From the NCBI GenBank assembly GCA_963700495.1, contig CAVOXT010000003.1, positions 372,001 through 436,000 on the forward strand: a DNA stretch of 64,000 nt, written 5' to 3'. Positions 27,522 to 35,587 of the stretch are shown here, piece after piece. Under the pieces are notes generated by a model that did no database searches, had not been told where the DNA came from, and saw nothing but the letters and a program-made list of their open reading frames with translations. The position numbers and the translations under genes were made by a program. Within the stretch, counting starts at the first letter, position 1. The number at the start of each line of letters is the position of its first letter. Source of the DNA: JACCTU01 sp963700495 (GTDB taxonomy: Bacteria > Actinomycetota > Thermoleophilia > Gaiellales > Gaiellaceae).

Positions 27522-28784
27522 GTGAAGCTCCTGGCCCCGTTTCGGGTCAGGGACTTCGCCCTCTACTGGACTGCACGCACCGTCTCGTTCGTCGGCGACG
27601 GCTTCATGTTCGTCGCGCTGCCCTGGCAGGTCTACGAGCTTTCGAACTCGCCCTCGGCGATGGGGCTCGTGGGAGCGCTCCAGACCGGGGCGATCCTCGC
27701 GTTTGTGCTGGTCGGCGGGGTGGCGTCTGATCGGTTTGAGCGCAAGCGCGTGATCGTCGTTGCCGACGTCGCTCGGGCGATCGCGGTGGGAGCGGTAGGC
27801 GTGCTCGCGATCGCGGGCGACCTCGAGCTCTGGCACCTCTGTGTGATGGCGGTCGTCTTCGGCCTCGGGCAGGCGTTCGCCGGGCCCGCGTTCGGCTCGA
27901 TCGTGCCGCAGCTCGTTCCGGGCGACCTGCTCGTGCAGGCGAACTCGGCGCTCTTCACCGTGAACCCGCTCGCGCTTCGTTTCATCGGCCCCGCCCTCGG
28001 CGGCCTGACGATCGCCGCGTTCGGTACCGGCGCCGCGTTCCTCGTCGACGCGGGCTCGTTCGTCGTCGGCGCCGTCGCCGTCGCGCTGATCTCGGCGCGC
28101 CCTGCCGCGCGGCTGCTCGAGGAAGGCGAGCACCGGACCGTTGTTCAGGACATTCGGGAGAGCTTCCGCTACGTCCGCGCGCGGGTGTGGCTGTGGGGGA
28201 CGCTTACGTGGTCACTCCTCGTGCTCCCGCTCGCCTGGGCGCCGTGGGAGGTCCTCTTGCCCTACCTCGTCAAGAACGACCTCGGCGGGAACGCCCGTGA
28301 TGTCGGCTTCGTCTTCGCCGCCGGCGGCGCGAGCAGCATCCTGATCGCGCTCGGCCTCTCCCAGTTCAGCATCCCGCGGCGGCACATCGCGTTCATGTAC
28401 GGCATGTTCGCGTTCGGAGCGTTCGACCTGATGCTCTATGCCCTGACGCAGGCTCCGTGGCAGGCGATGCTGGTGGCCTTCTGCACCGAGTGCGGCTGGA
28501 TGGGCGGCACGATCGTCTGGAACACCCTGGTTCAGAAGGCCGTGCCCACCGAGCTGCTCGGCCGGGTGCGGAGTGTCGACTGGCTCGCGGCGATCGGCTT
28601 CGTCCCGCTCTCGTTCGCCGTGATCGGGCCGCTGGGCGAGTTGGTGGGCGTCCGGCCCGTGCTCTTCGCCTGCGGGCTCGGGGGCGTCGCCCTCAGCGTC
28701 GCTGCCTTCCTCCTGCCCGGGATGCGCGAGACCGAGGGCAAGATCTCGCTTGGCGACCAGATCGCGGCGGCCGAGTCACCCTGA
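27522..28784 (+). CDS. Major facilitator superfamily transporter (MFS_3 / enterobactin-exporter-like)
   Basis: 420 residues, about twelve membrane helices. FALYWTARTVSFVGDGFMFVALPWQVYEL at the N-terminus and the cytoplasmic loop GGVASDRFERKRVIVVADV, the MFS motif A equivalent, are clear. The group contains EntS-like exporters and many uncharacterised actinobacterial efflux proteins. GTG 27522 is preceded by a GAGG ribosome site and lies 5 bp after the ABC permease, so the three genes probably form an export operon. Confidence 0.88.
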   Translation: MKLLAPFRVRDFALYWTARTVSFVGDGFMFVALPWQVYELSNSPSAMGLVGALQTGAILAFVLVGGVASDRFERKRVIVVADVARAIAVGAVGVLAIAGDLELWHLCVMAVVFGLGQAFAGPAFGSIVPQLVPGDLLVQANSALFTVNPLALRFIGPALGGLTIAAFGTGAAFLVDAGSFVVGAVAVALISARPAARLLEEGEHRTVVQDIRESFRYVRARVWLWGTLTWSLLVLPLAWAPWEVLLPYLVKNDLGGNARDVGFVFAAGGASSILIALGLSQFSIPRRHIAFMYGMFAFGAFDLMLYALTQAPWQAMLVAFCTECGWMGGTIVWNTLVQKAVPTELLGRVRSVDWLAAIGFVPLSFAVIGPLGELVGVRPVLFACGLGGVALSVAAFLLPGMRETEGKISLGDQIAAAESP

Positions 28785-28840
28785 CCGGGTGGCCGACACC
28801 ACGGCTTCGGACGGTTAGGGTGCCCCGGAGGGAACGAGCC

Positions 28841-30028
28841 ATGGTCTTACGACTCGTCGGAGGGGTAGTGCTCGCCGCATGTTTCGGCCTGGTCGCCGTG
28901 CCCGCGATGGCCGCCGAAGACGTGCAGACCGTTCGGCTGATCGAGACGCTCACCTCGCAGCAATCCGTCGACCTCGGCGCCAAGGGTTCCTCGACCGGCG
29001 ACATCCGATTCACTGGACATGTGCTCAGGCGGGCCGCGCCGGCGGGCACGGGTCCAGTGGGCGGTAGGATCGGCACGCACTCGGTCTCGACGACCGTGCT
29101 CGCCGGCGGGTCGGGGAGCGTCGTGTCCACGGCTGTGCTTCCCACGGGGTCGATTACCGCGGGCGGTGTAGCGAAGGGCGTGGCCAGGACATTCGCCGTG
29201 CTCGGCGGCACGGGCGGCTACGCGAACGCGCGTGGAACCCTCACGGTCAGGCGGCTCGATGCGCGGCGCTCGCTGCTGATCTTCACGCTGTTCCTCGCCG
29301 AGCGGGGCGAGCAGGGCCCGGCAGGGCCGCAGGGACCAGCAGGGTCGGCGGGACCCGCCGGGCCGACCGGTGCAACCGGCGCCACGGGTGGGACCGGCGC
29401 TCCGGGTGCGAGCGGTGCGACGGGTGCGACTGGCCCCGCGGGCGCGGTCGGTCCGGCGGGTCCGGCGGGCCGCGGGCGCGGTCCGGCGGGTCCGGCGGGC
29501 GCAGCGGGTCCGGCGGGTCCGGCGGGCGCGGCGGGTCCGGCGGGTCCGGCGGGCGCGGTTGGTCCGGCGGGCGCGGTCGGTCCGGCGGGCGCGGTCGGTC
29601 CGGCGGGTCCGGCGGGCGCGGTCGGTCCGGCGGGTCCGGCGGGTCCGGCGGGTCCGATCGGCCCGGCAGGTCCCGCTGGCGCGCAGGGTCCCGCCGGCGT
29701 GCAAGGGCCTGCAGGCCCGCAGGGCATCCAGGGCCTCCCCGGCGTCTCCGGGCTCGTGCGCATCACCCAGACGTCCGTCGTCGACTCGGCCACCACGAAA
29801 AGCGCGACCGCGACCTGCGGAGCGGGTCTCCGTGCGCTCGGGGGCGGCGGCGTCGCGACCTTCGTCGCAGGCGGCGGGGCCCCCGCCGACCTCGCGCTCG
29901 TCCGCTCCGAGCCCACCATCGACGGCGGCGGCAACCCGAACGGCTGGATCGTTACCGCGAACGAGACCGACGCGATCGCCGGCACGTGGTCGGTGACCGC
30001 GGTGGCCCTCTGCGCGACGGTGACCTGA
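28841..30028 (+). CDS. Secreted collagen-like protein with an N-terminal dirigent/allene-oxide-cyclase-like barrel
   Basis: 395 residues. Signal peptide at 1-24 (LVGGVVLAACFGLVAVPAMA). Residues about 26-145 look like the allene-oxide-cyclase/dirigent beta-barrel family: GDIRFTGHVLR and the hallmark FAVLGGTGGYANARGTLTVR. A collagen-like region of Gly-X-Y triplets (about 155-300; GPA, GAV, GAT, GPQ) follows, with one register break near 29468 (GPAGRGRGPAG). A globular C-terminal head of about 85 residues begins at SGLVRITQTS. Probably a surface or extracellular trimer. The barrel's ligand or role is unknown. Confidence 0.85.
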   Translation: MVLRLVGGVVLAACFGLVAVPAMAAEDVQTVRLIETLTSQQSVDLGAKGSSTGDIRFTGHVLRRAAPAGTGPVGGRIGTHSVSTTVLAGGSGSVVSTAVLPTGSITAGGVAKGVARTFAVLGGTGGYANARGTLTVRRLDARRSLLIFTLFLAERGEQGPAGPQGPAGSAGPAGPTGATGATGGTGAPGASGATGATGPAGAVGPAGPAGRGRGPAGPAGAAGPAGPAGAAGPAGPAGAVGPAGAVGPAGAVGPAGPAGAVGPAGPAGPAGPIGPAGPAGAQGPAGVQGPAGPQGIQGLPGVSGLVRITQTSVVDSATTKSATATCGAGLRALGGGGVATFVAGGGAPADLALVRSEPTIDGGGNPNGWIVTANETDAIAGTWSVTAVALCATVT

Positions 30029-30031
30029 GAC

Positions 30032-30119
30032 GCGGTGTAGACTCCGCCCGTCCGGAAGGCGACGCTGCCTTGGGCGCGACGCTCGCGCCTGGGGCTTTTT
30101 CATTTTCAGGAGGGTGTAG
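30032..30119 (+). promoter_or_regulatory. Leader of the second glutamine synthetase gene: attenuator
   Basis: Hairpin P2 candidate AAGGC / GCCUU with six-base loop GACGCU (30056-30071). Its 3' arm (30067-30071) is the first five bases of the terminator stem, so they exclude each other. A weaker upstream hairpin GCGG / CCGC lies at 30032-30047. Compared with the other glnA leader, the P2 stem covaries (outer G-C becomes A-U). The loop keeps G at position 4 but has G, not A, at position 1. TAGACT at 30038-30043 may be the -10 box. RBS AGGAGG at 30108-30113. Confidence 0.55.
30067..30100 (+). terminator. Intrinsic terminator in the leader of the second glnA
   Basis: Thirteen consecutive base pairs (GCCUUGGGCGCGA with UCGCGCCUGGGGC, three of them G-U), loop CGC, then five U at 30096-30100. 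It sits 20 nt before the start codon and 38 nt after the collagen-like gene's stop. It could also terminate that upstream transcript, but the overlap with the P2 hairpin favours attenuation of glnA. Confidence 0.8.
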
Positions 30120-31485
30120 ATGGCGCAGGTCGAGACGAAGAACCGAGCCACGTCGAGCGAGGACGCGCGTAAGGAGGTCCTGAAGCGCGTCGACAAGGAG
30201 AAGGTCGAGTTCGTGCTCCTCTGGTTCACCGACCTCGAGGGGCACCTCAAGAGCTTCGCGATCACCCCGAGCGAGCTGGAGGACGCGCTCGACGACGGGA
30301 TGGGTTTCGACGGCTCGTCGATCACCGGTTTCAACGCGATCGAGGAGTCCGACATGGTCGCGATCCCCGATCCCGAGACGTTCCAGCTGCTGCCGGCCGC
30401 CGAAAGCGAGACCAAGATCGCGCGGATGATCTGCGACATCGTGACGCCCGACGGCAAGCCGTACGCCGGCGACCCGCGCCACGTGCTTCGTCAGGCGCTC
30501 GAGCGGATGCAGTCGATGGGCTTCGACACGTTCAACGTCGGGCCCGAGCTCGAGTACTTCCTCTTCAAGGACGACAAGGGGACGGAGACGCTCGACGAGG
30601 GCGGCTACTTCGCGATGACGACGATGGACGCGGCCACCGAGCTGCGCAACGAGACGATCAGGGCGCTCACCTCGGTGGGGATCCCCATCGAGTACCACCA
30701 CCACGAGGTCGGCCCGTCGCAGCACGAGATCGACATGCGGTTCTCACCGGCGCTCGACATGGCCGACCACACGATCACGTACCGGCTGATCGTCAAGGAG
30801 GTCGCGAAGAAGGCGGGTTACCACGCGACGTTCATGCCGAAGCCGATCTTCGGCGAGAACGGCTCGGGCATGCACACGCACCAGTCGCTCTTCACGGGCG
30901 GCCGGAACGCGTTCTTCGACGCCGACGACCAGTGGAACCTGAGCGACGTCGGCAAGGCGTTCATCGCGGGCCAGCTACGCCACGCGCGGGAGCTCTCAGC
31001 GGTGTTCGCTCAGTGGGTCAACTCGTACAAGCGGCTCGTGCCGGGCTTCGAGGCGCCGGTCTACGTCGCCTGGTCGCGCCGGAACCGCTCCGCGCTGATC
31101 CGGATCCCGCTCTACAAGCCGGGCGCCGAGCAGGCGACGCGGGCGGAGCTTCGCTGCCCCGATCCGGCGTGTAACCCGTACCTCACCTTCGCCGCGCTGC
31201 TGCACGCGGGGCTGGAGGGAATCGAGCAGGGCTACGAGCTGCCCGAGCCGATGGAGACGAACCTCTACCACCTGACCGCGGAGCAGCGTCGCGAGCGGGG
31301 CATCGTCTCGCTGCCGGAGACGCTCGGCGAGGCGATCGACGAGCTCTCGCAGTCGGATCTGATGCGGAAGCGCGCTCGGCCCGCACATCTTCGACCGCTA
31401 CGTGGAGTTGAAGCGCAAGGAGTGGGACGAGTACCGCGTCCAGCTCACGGCCTGGGAGATGGAGAAGTACCTGGCGGTCCTGTAG
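30120..31485 (+). CDS. glnA: Glutamine synthetase type I, alpha-like (one apparent frameshift)
   Basis: Expected product 454 residues. Motifs: GMGFDGSSITGFNAIEESD, NVGPELEYFLF, YHHHEVGPSQHEIDMRF, KPIFGENGSGMHTHQSLF, NSYKRLVPGFEAPVYV, RNRSALIRIP. It is shorter than the other GS and resembles the GSI-alpha/archaeal-type group, which is usually feedback-inhibited and not adenylylated. The frame breaks at about 31371 (AAGCGCGCTC); removing one base gives the expected end GPHIFDRYVELKRKEWDEY. Behind its own attenuator, so separately transcribed from the first glnA. Confidence 0.94.
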
Positions 31486-31580
31486 AGCGCACCTGGACAC
31501 ACCGGCCCCCGACGGACATGATGGTGACTCCGGCCTGAGAGGCTCTGCGGCCGAGCGGGCCGGCAACTGACGGCCGATCG

Positions 31581-31607
31581 CGGGGCGTTCGTATTTGCGA
31601 CGCCCCG
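31581..31607. repeat. Hairpin downstream of the second glnA
   Basis: Inverted repeat CGGGGCGT / ACGCCCCG with an 11-base spacer. It may end the glnA transcript but lacks a U-tract on either strand. It is the first of three palindromes in the 283-bp gene-free stretch 31486-31768. Confidence 0.55.
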
Positions 31608-31620
31608 TGGTCGTAGAAAG

Positions 31621-31699
31621 CACGGGGGAACCCGTGGTTTCCCTGTTATCGGTGAGGCCGATGCTCGCCGTCGGCGCGGAGGGCGGGCTTTGCCCGCCC
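31621..31699. repeat. REP-like palindrome pair, copy 1
   Basis: Two modules: CACGGGGGAACCCGTGGTTTCCC at 31621-31643 (imperfect inverted repeat) and GGGCGGGC TTT GCCCGCCC at 31681-31699 (perfect, 8-bp arms), the latter inside GCGCGGAG...GGGAGC. Both modules recur near 51.5 kb in the opposite order. The rest of 31700-31768 shows a short palindrome-like GTCCGAAGGAC (31752-31762) and nothing coding. Confidence 0.6.
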
Positions 31700-31768
31700 G
31701 GGAGCTAGTGCGCGTGAAGGATCGCTGCGCGCGCCTTTCAAGAGCCGAAAGTCCGAAGGACTTGAGGC

Positions 31769-32023
31769 TTAGAGGAAGGAGCGGATGCTCTCGCGGGGGA
31801 CGCGGAGACCGATCACGCCGCTCGTCCCGTCGATCTGCTCGATGGCCTCGAGCGGGACGAGATGGCGCCGGCGCGTGAAGAAGCCCTTGCGGACGGCAAC
31901 GGCATCGGGCTCGTCGGGGCGCGTGCCGTACATGGGCGACTCGACCTTGCCAATCACCCTGCCGCGGGAGTCCGCGACGATGTAGCCCATGGTGCGGCGG
32001 AGGTCGTAGGCGAGCGCGCTCAC
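31769..32023 (-). CDS. PRC-barrel domain protein
   Basis: 84 residues from GTG 32023. One PRC-barrel-like fold: GYIVADSRGRVIGKVESPMY, then a strand ending in RRRHLVPLEAIEQID and VIGLRVPRESIRSFL. PRC barrels mediate protein or RNA interactions (RimM, photosynthetic reaction centre H subunit); small solitary versions are common in actinobacteria and of unknown function. The stop is in a region rich in palindromes. Confidence 0.75.
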   Translation of the reverse strand: MSALAYDLRRTMGYIVADSRGRVIGKVESPMYGTRPDEPDAVAVRKGFFTRRRHLVPLEAIEQIDGTSGVIGLRVPRESIRSFL

Positions 32024-32093
32024 TGTCCTTAAGCTATTCCCCGCCTGCAAAGAAAATCCCCCTGGTGGGGTAAGGATTGTGTAAACGGCAGCG

Positions 32094-32561
32094 CTAGTCG
32101 GGCTTCGTCGTCATCGCCCAGACGGCGACCACATACGACGCCAGCGCGATGGTGGTGAGCACGGCGCCGACCCGGACGAGCGTGCTCGTCGCAGGGCCGT
32201 CGGCGCTGCGCAGACGCCGGACGCCGAGCCCGGTCAGGAGGAGCGAGATCAGGATCAGGAGGCCGCCGGGCTCGGCCGTGATGTACCCGACCCCGAGCCA
32301 GGCCGGATCGTCGTCTCCGCCGAAGCCCTCCTTCGACGCGGTCCACTCACCGAAGATCCGCATCAGCCACCAGGCCGGGAACGCGACGGCGGCCAGCGAC
32401 CAGAAGGCGAGCCGCGCGAGCGTCGGCGTGTCGCGCCGCCAGCCCGCCACGAACGCGAACACGGCGCAGGTCAGTCCGCCGACGAGGAGCATCGCGCCGA
32501 GCACGTGCAGCAGCAGCGTCCAGTTCCAGTCGTCCGGACGGATGGCGGCGAGGAGGCTCAT
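32094..32561 (-). CDS. Four-helix membrane protein, unknown
   Basis: 155 residues. Four predicted membrane helices: about 14-35, 48-68, 97-110 and 125-148. No catalytic motif recognised. ATG 32561 overlaps the stop of the upstream membrane protein gene by ATGA, so the two proteins are made together and may form one complex. The sequence LLLHVLGAMLLVGGLTCAVFAF resembles the start of DUF2269-type proteins. Confidence 0.75.
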   Translation of the reverse strand: MSLLAAIRPDDWNWTLLLHVLGAMLLVGGLTCAVFAFVAGWRRDTPTLARLAFWSLAAVAFPAWWLMRIFGEWTASKEGFGGDDDPAWLGVGYITAEPGGLLILISLLLTGLGVRRLRSADGPATSTLVRVGAVLTTIALASYVVAVWAMTTKPD

Positions 32562-33040
32562 GCGCCGGGCTTGTAGATCATGTCGGCGAGGAGCAAGAGG
32601 ACGATCACGCTCGAGACGGCGTTCAGCATCATCGCGCGGGGGTCCTTGAGCTTCGCCCGGAGCTCGGCACTCGGCTCCTCGGCTCGGCCTTCGGTCGCGA
32701 GGCGCTCGGCGAGCTGCTGCGCCTCGGTGTAGGTGGTCCCGCCACGGCGACCGGTCTCGGACGAGATCGCCCAGAGGATGATCGCCGCGAGGATCCAGCC
32801 GTCCCAGACGTGGTACGCGTCCCGCTCGATTGCGAGCGCGATCCCGAAGATGAGCGTCCCGAGCGTCCCGAAGACGATCAGGACGTTCGCCGGCCGCGCG
32901 ACCCGGAAGTAGCGGAGCGACTCGGCGGGCCGGTCGACGTCACGCGCGACGATGCCGATGGTCCAGAAGACGACGAGCGCCGCCACGAGCGCGAAGGCGG
33001 TCAGGACGTGGAGGAACAGCAGCCAGTCGTAGAACGACAC
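32558..33040 (-). CDS. DUF2269-like membrane protein
   Basis: 160 residues, four predicted membrane helices. The opening WLLFLHVLTAFALVAALVVFW and the later ANVLIVFGTLGTLIFGIALA and WDGWILAAIILWAISSETGR resemble DUF2269 integral membrane proteins. A soluble charged segment (about 110-140) separates the third and fourth helices. Divergent from the histidine kinase gene, with 42 bp between starts. Confidence 0.75.
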   Translation of the reverse strand: MSFYDWLLFLHVLTAFALVAALVVFWTIGIVARDVDRPAESLRYFRVARPANVLIVFGTLGTLIFGIALAIERDAYHVWDGWILAAIILWAISSETGRRGGTTYTEAQQLAERLATEGRAEEPSAELRAKLKDPRAMMLNAVSSVIVLLLLADMIYKPGA

Positions 33041-33082
33041 GGCGCAACGCTACGACACCCGGCGGACGGGCACAATCGCCGA

Positions 33083-34492
33083 ATGGACGAGAGCGCACGG
33101 CATCTCCGCCTGCTGACCGAGACGATCGCGGCGGTCAACTCGTCACTCGATCTCGAAGAGGTGCTCGGTCTGATCGCGCGCCGCGTCGCAGACGTGCTCG
33201 AGGCCGACGCGTGCTTCGTCTACCTCTACGACGAGCCCACCGACGAGCTCATCCTCCGCGCCACGCACGGCTCGCACGTCGAGGAGCTGACCCGCACGCC
33301 CCGGATGCGGCCGGGCGAGGGGATCACGGGAGCCTCCGCCGCAGAGCGGGCGCCGGTGATGATCCCGGCGCAGGCGCATCTCGATCCGCGCTTCAAGTCG
33401 TTCCCGAACCTGCCGGAGGACGAGTACGAGTCGATCCTCGCCGTCCCGATCGTGGCGCGGGACGGTCGGCTCGACGGTGCGCTCAACGTCCGGACGATCA
33501 GTCCGCGGGAGTTCACGCGGTCGGAGATCGACCTCGTGCTGGCGATCTCGACGCAGGTCGCGCAGTCGATCGAGCACGCGCAGCTCTACGCGCAGGCCCA
33601 GCGGCGTGTGCACGAGCTGGAGTCGCTCGCCCGGATCTCCGAAGCGGTCTCCGAGTCGCTCTACCTCGAGGAGTCCCTCGAGGCGATCGTGAAGACGACG
33701 ATGGGCGCAGTCGGCGCGACCGGCGCGGCGCTCGTGCTCGAGGACGGGAAGATCGCGTGGCCCGAAGGACGAGCCGGCGCGTTCGCCGTGCGCCTGCCAC
33801 TCCGCTGGAAGCGGCGCCAGATCGGCGAGCTCGTCTGCGACCGCGACACGCCGTTCAACGACGAGGACCAGGCGCTGCTCTCGTCGATCGCGAGCCACGC
33901 TGCAGTCGCTCTCGAGCACGGCCGCGCGGTCATGCGCGGCGTGCTCGCCCAGGAGATCCACCACCGCGTCAAGAACAACCTCCAGACCGTGGCCTCGCTG
34001 CTGCGGCTGCAGGCTCGCGCCGAGGACGTCGACCCGCGCAGGGCGCTCGACGACTCGGTCAACCGGATCCTCGCGATCGCGGCCGTGCACGAGGTGCTGA
34101 TGGAGCGCCGCGAGGAGGAGGTCGATCTCGCCGAGCTGCTCGACCGGCTGCGCGCGACGCTCGTGCAGGGGCTCGCCTCCGGGAAGGAGGTCGACTCCTC
34201 GTTCGAGTCGGTCCAGCTCGCCGGCGGGCGCGCGACGGCTCTGGCGCTCGTCTTCACCGAGTTGCTCCAGAACGCGCTCGAGCACGGCGGCTCGTCGGTC
34301 CGGGTCGAGCTCGTGCGTCGCGACGGCGAGGCCGTGCTCGCGATCACCGACGACGGCACGGGGATCGAGGGCGAGCCGAGCTCGGGAACGGGCCTGTCGA
34401 TCGTGCGAGCGCTCGTCCGCGACGAGCTCGGCGGGACGCTCACGCTCGACTCGAACGGCGGCCTGCGCGCCGAGGTGGTCTTCCCGGCCTAG
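33083..34492 (+). CDS. Sensor histidine kinase: GAF-GAF-HisKA_2-HATPase
   Basis: 469 residues, no membrane segment, so cytoplasmic. GAF domain 1 at about 20-160, GAF 2 at about 180-280. The phosphoacceptor motif EIHHRVKNNLQTVASLLRLQ (His293/294) is of the HisKA_2 class used by EutW and other partners of ANTAR regulators. ATPase domain: N-box FTELLQNALEHG, G1 DDGTGIEG, G2 GTGLSIV. No response regulator is adjacent; the nearest is the ANTAR regulator at 36082. The signal bound by the GAF domains is unknown; 2-oxoglutarate or a redox cue are possibilities. Confidence 0.92.
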   Translation: MDESARHLRLLTETIAAVNSSLDLEEVLGLIARRVADVLEADACFVYLYDEPTDELILRATHGSHVEELTRTPRMRPGEGITGASAAERAPVMIPAQAHLDPRFKSFPNLPEDEYESILAVPIVARDGRLDGALNVRTISPREFTRSEIDLVLAISTQVAQSIEHAQLYAQAQRRVHELESLARISEAVSESLYLEESLEAIVKTTMGAVGATGAALVLEDGKIAWPEGRAGAFAVRLPLRWKRRQIGELVCDRDTPFNDEDQALLSSIASHAAVALEHGRAVMRGVLAQEIHHRVKNNLQTVASLLRLQARAEDVDPRRALDDSVNRILAIAAVHEVLMERREEEVDLAELLDRLRATLVQGLASGKEVDSSFESVQLAGGRATALALVFTELLQNALEHGGSSVRVELVRRDGEAVLAITDDGTGIEGEPSSGTGLSIVRALVRDELGGTLTLDSNGGLRAEVVFPA

Positions 34493-34500
34493 CGAGGCTC

Positions 34501-34613
34501 GGGGTCAGACCCCACTACAGATGATCCACAGCCTGCTCGAAGGAGGCTCCGAAGCTCTGACAGCCTCCTGGGGAGAGTCCGTCACACTGCCGATCCTTCG
34601 GGGGTCAGACCCC
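34501..34613. repeat. Two copies of the palindrome GGGGTCAGACCCC
   Basis: Identical 13-bp copies at 34501-34513 and 34601-34613, 100 bp apart, with an internal inverted repeat AGGAGGCT / AGCCTCCT (34541-34548, 34562-34569) between them. They fill the gap between the histidine kinase stop and the VOC gene. I recall this palindrome as a dispersed intergenic repeat in unrelated bacteria; no transposase is nearby. Confidence 0.7.
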
Positions 34614-34647
34614 AAGTCGCCGGCGGCATGCGCGAGGCAATCGGCTG

Positions 34648-35007
34648 TTACGTACGTGGCTGCCAGAGCTCGAACCGGTTTCCCTCCGGGTCGAAGCCCC
34701 ACGCGAACCAGCCGTTCTCCTCTTGCTCGACCTTGTCCTCGATCTGGACTCCGGCTTCGCGGAGCTGCGCGAGCATCGCTTCGAGGTCGCGGACGCGGTA
34801 GTTCAGCATCGCCGCCTGCTCGCGCGGCCAGTAGTCGCTCTCCGCGGAGAAGATGCACCAGACCGTCTGGTCGCCCGCCTCGTTGACGAACGCCTGGCCG
34901 CCCCAGTCGCTCACCTCGACGCCGAGGTGCTCCGCGTACCACGCGCGAAGACCCTCCGGGTCGCGGGCACGGAAGAAGACGCCGCCGATCCCGAGCACGC
35001 GCTCCAC
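34648..35007 (-). CDS. VOC/glyoxalase family protein
   Basis: 119 residues, one complete pair of beta-alpha-beta-beta-beta modules. RVLGIGGVFFRARDPEGLRA and the C-terminal GWFAWGFDPEGNRFELWQP are typical of glyoxalase/bleomycin-resistance/dioxygenase proteins; Glu in FELW is the usual metal ligand. The position of the first His ligand is taken by Gly/Val, so the metal site may differ. The gene is followed on the same strand, upstream, by the HxlR-type regulator, 9 bp away. Confidence 0.85.
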   Translation of the reverse strand: MERVLGIGGVFFRARDPEGLRAWYAEHLGVEVSDWGGQAFVNEAGDQTVWCIFSAESDYWPREQAAMLNYRVRDLEAMLAQLREAGVQIEDKVEQEENGWFAWGFDPEGNRFELWQPRT

Positions 35008-35016
35008 GCGGCGACC

Positions 35017-35535
35017 CTACAGCGCTGCGGCGAGTCGGCGCAGGCGGCGCGCGCGAACGGTCAGGCGATACGTCGTCGAAGGTGGAAAGCCGTCGTGGAC
35101 GCGACGCTCGACGAGCCCCGCGTGCACGAGTTCCTTCAGCGCGAGCGTCAGCGCCCGCGGCGACACGCGCAGCCCCGAGCGCAGCTCGGCGAACCGCCGC
35201 TCGCGGGCGAGCTCGAGGAGGACGGGAAGCGACCACTTCTTGAGGCCGACGTCCTCGAGTCCCTCGGCGCGGAGCTCGTCGACGAGCCTCGTCGCCGCCG
35301 CGCCGATCTGCCGGCCGCGAGCGCTCAGCACGTACTCGGGCCGCAGCGGATGCCCGTACCCGGGGTTGCGCTCGACGAGGCCGGCCTCGAGGAGCGCGTC
35401 GAGCGTTCGCCGCAGCGTCTCTCGGCCGACGCCCAGTCGGTTCGCCAGCGATACGAACTTCGCACCCCGGGATCGATGGAGCTCGGCGAGCACCGGCAGC
35501 GACCAGCGGAAGTGAAAGAGACTCGGACTTGACAT
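35017..35535 (-). CDS. Tandem HxlR-like winged-helix regulator
   Basis: 172 residues from ATG 35535. Two related halves: FRWSLPVLAELHRSRGAKFV at the start and KKWSLPVLLELARERRFAEL from about residue 98. Each half continues with the helix-turn-helix and wing typical of HxlR (LRRTLDALLEAGLVERN; LTLALKELVHAGLVERR). HxlR proteins normally have one such domain and dimerise; this is a fused pseudo-dimer. It is divergent from the VOC gene at 35588 and likely controls it and the co-directional VOC gene. Confidence 0.82.
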   Translation of the reverse strand: MSSPSLFHFRWSLPVLAELHRSRGAKFVSLANRLGVGRETLRRTLDALLEAGLVERNPGYGHPLRPEYVLSARGRQIGAAATRLVDELRAEGLEDVGLKKWSLPVLLELARERRFAELRSGLRVSPRALTLALKELVHAGLVERRVHDGFPPSTTYRLTVRARRLRRLAAAL

Positions 35536-35587
35536 GGAAGTAGCCGAAGTATAAAAAGAGGTCCGGACAACAGCAAGGGAGGCAGTC
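35536..35587. promoter_or_regulatory. Divergent promoter between the HxlR regulator and VOC gene
   Basis: 52 bp. It holds an A/T-rich element GAAGTATAAAAAG (35546-35558), unusual in this GC-rich DNA and a plausible shared -10 region, and a strong AAGGGAGG ribosome site for the plus-strand VOC gene (35575-35582). Autoregulation by the HxlR protein would act here. Confidence 0.5.

Noticed and set aside
27501..28133. Antisense open frame over the MFS gene.
   Set aside because: Charged, low-complexity translation typical of the reverse strand of GC-rich coding DNA; the plus-strand MFS protein is clear.
29310..29740. A tandem DNA repeat or CRISPR-like array.
   Set aside because: The periodicity is 9-18 bp and follows collagen codons; there are no spacers.
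30032..30119. Glutamine riboswitch (glnA or Downstream-peptide motif).
   Set aside because: I could not find the conserved core of those motifs; the terminator/hexaloop arrangement fits ANTAR control better.
28457..30457. Long antisense and alternate frames over the collagen-like gene.
   Set aside because: They are by-products of the GC-rich Gly-Pro-Ala repeat; only the plus-strand frame has a signal peptide and recognisable domains.
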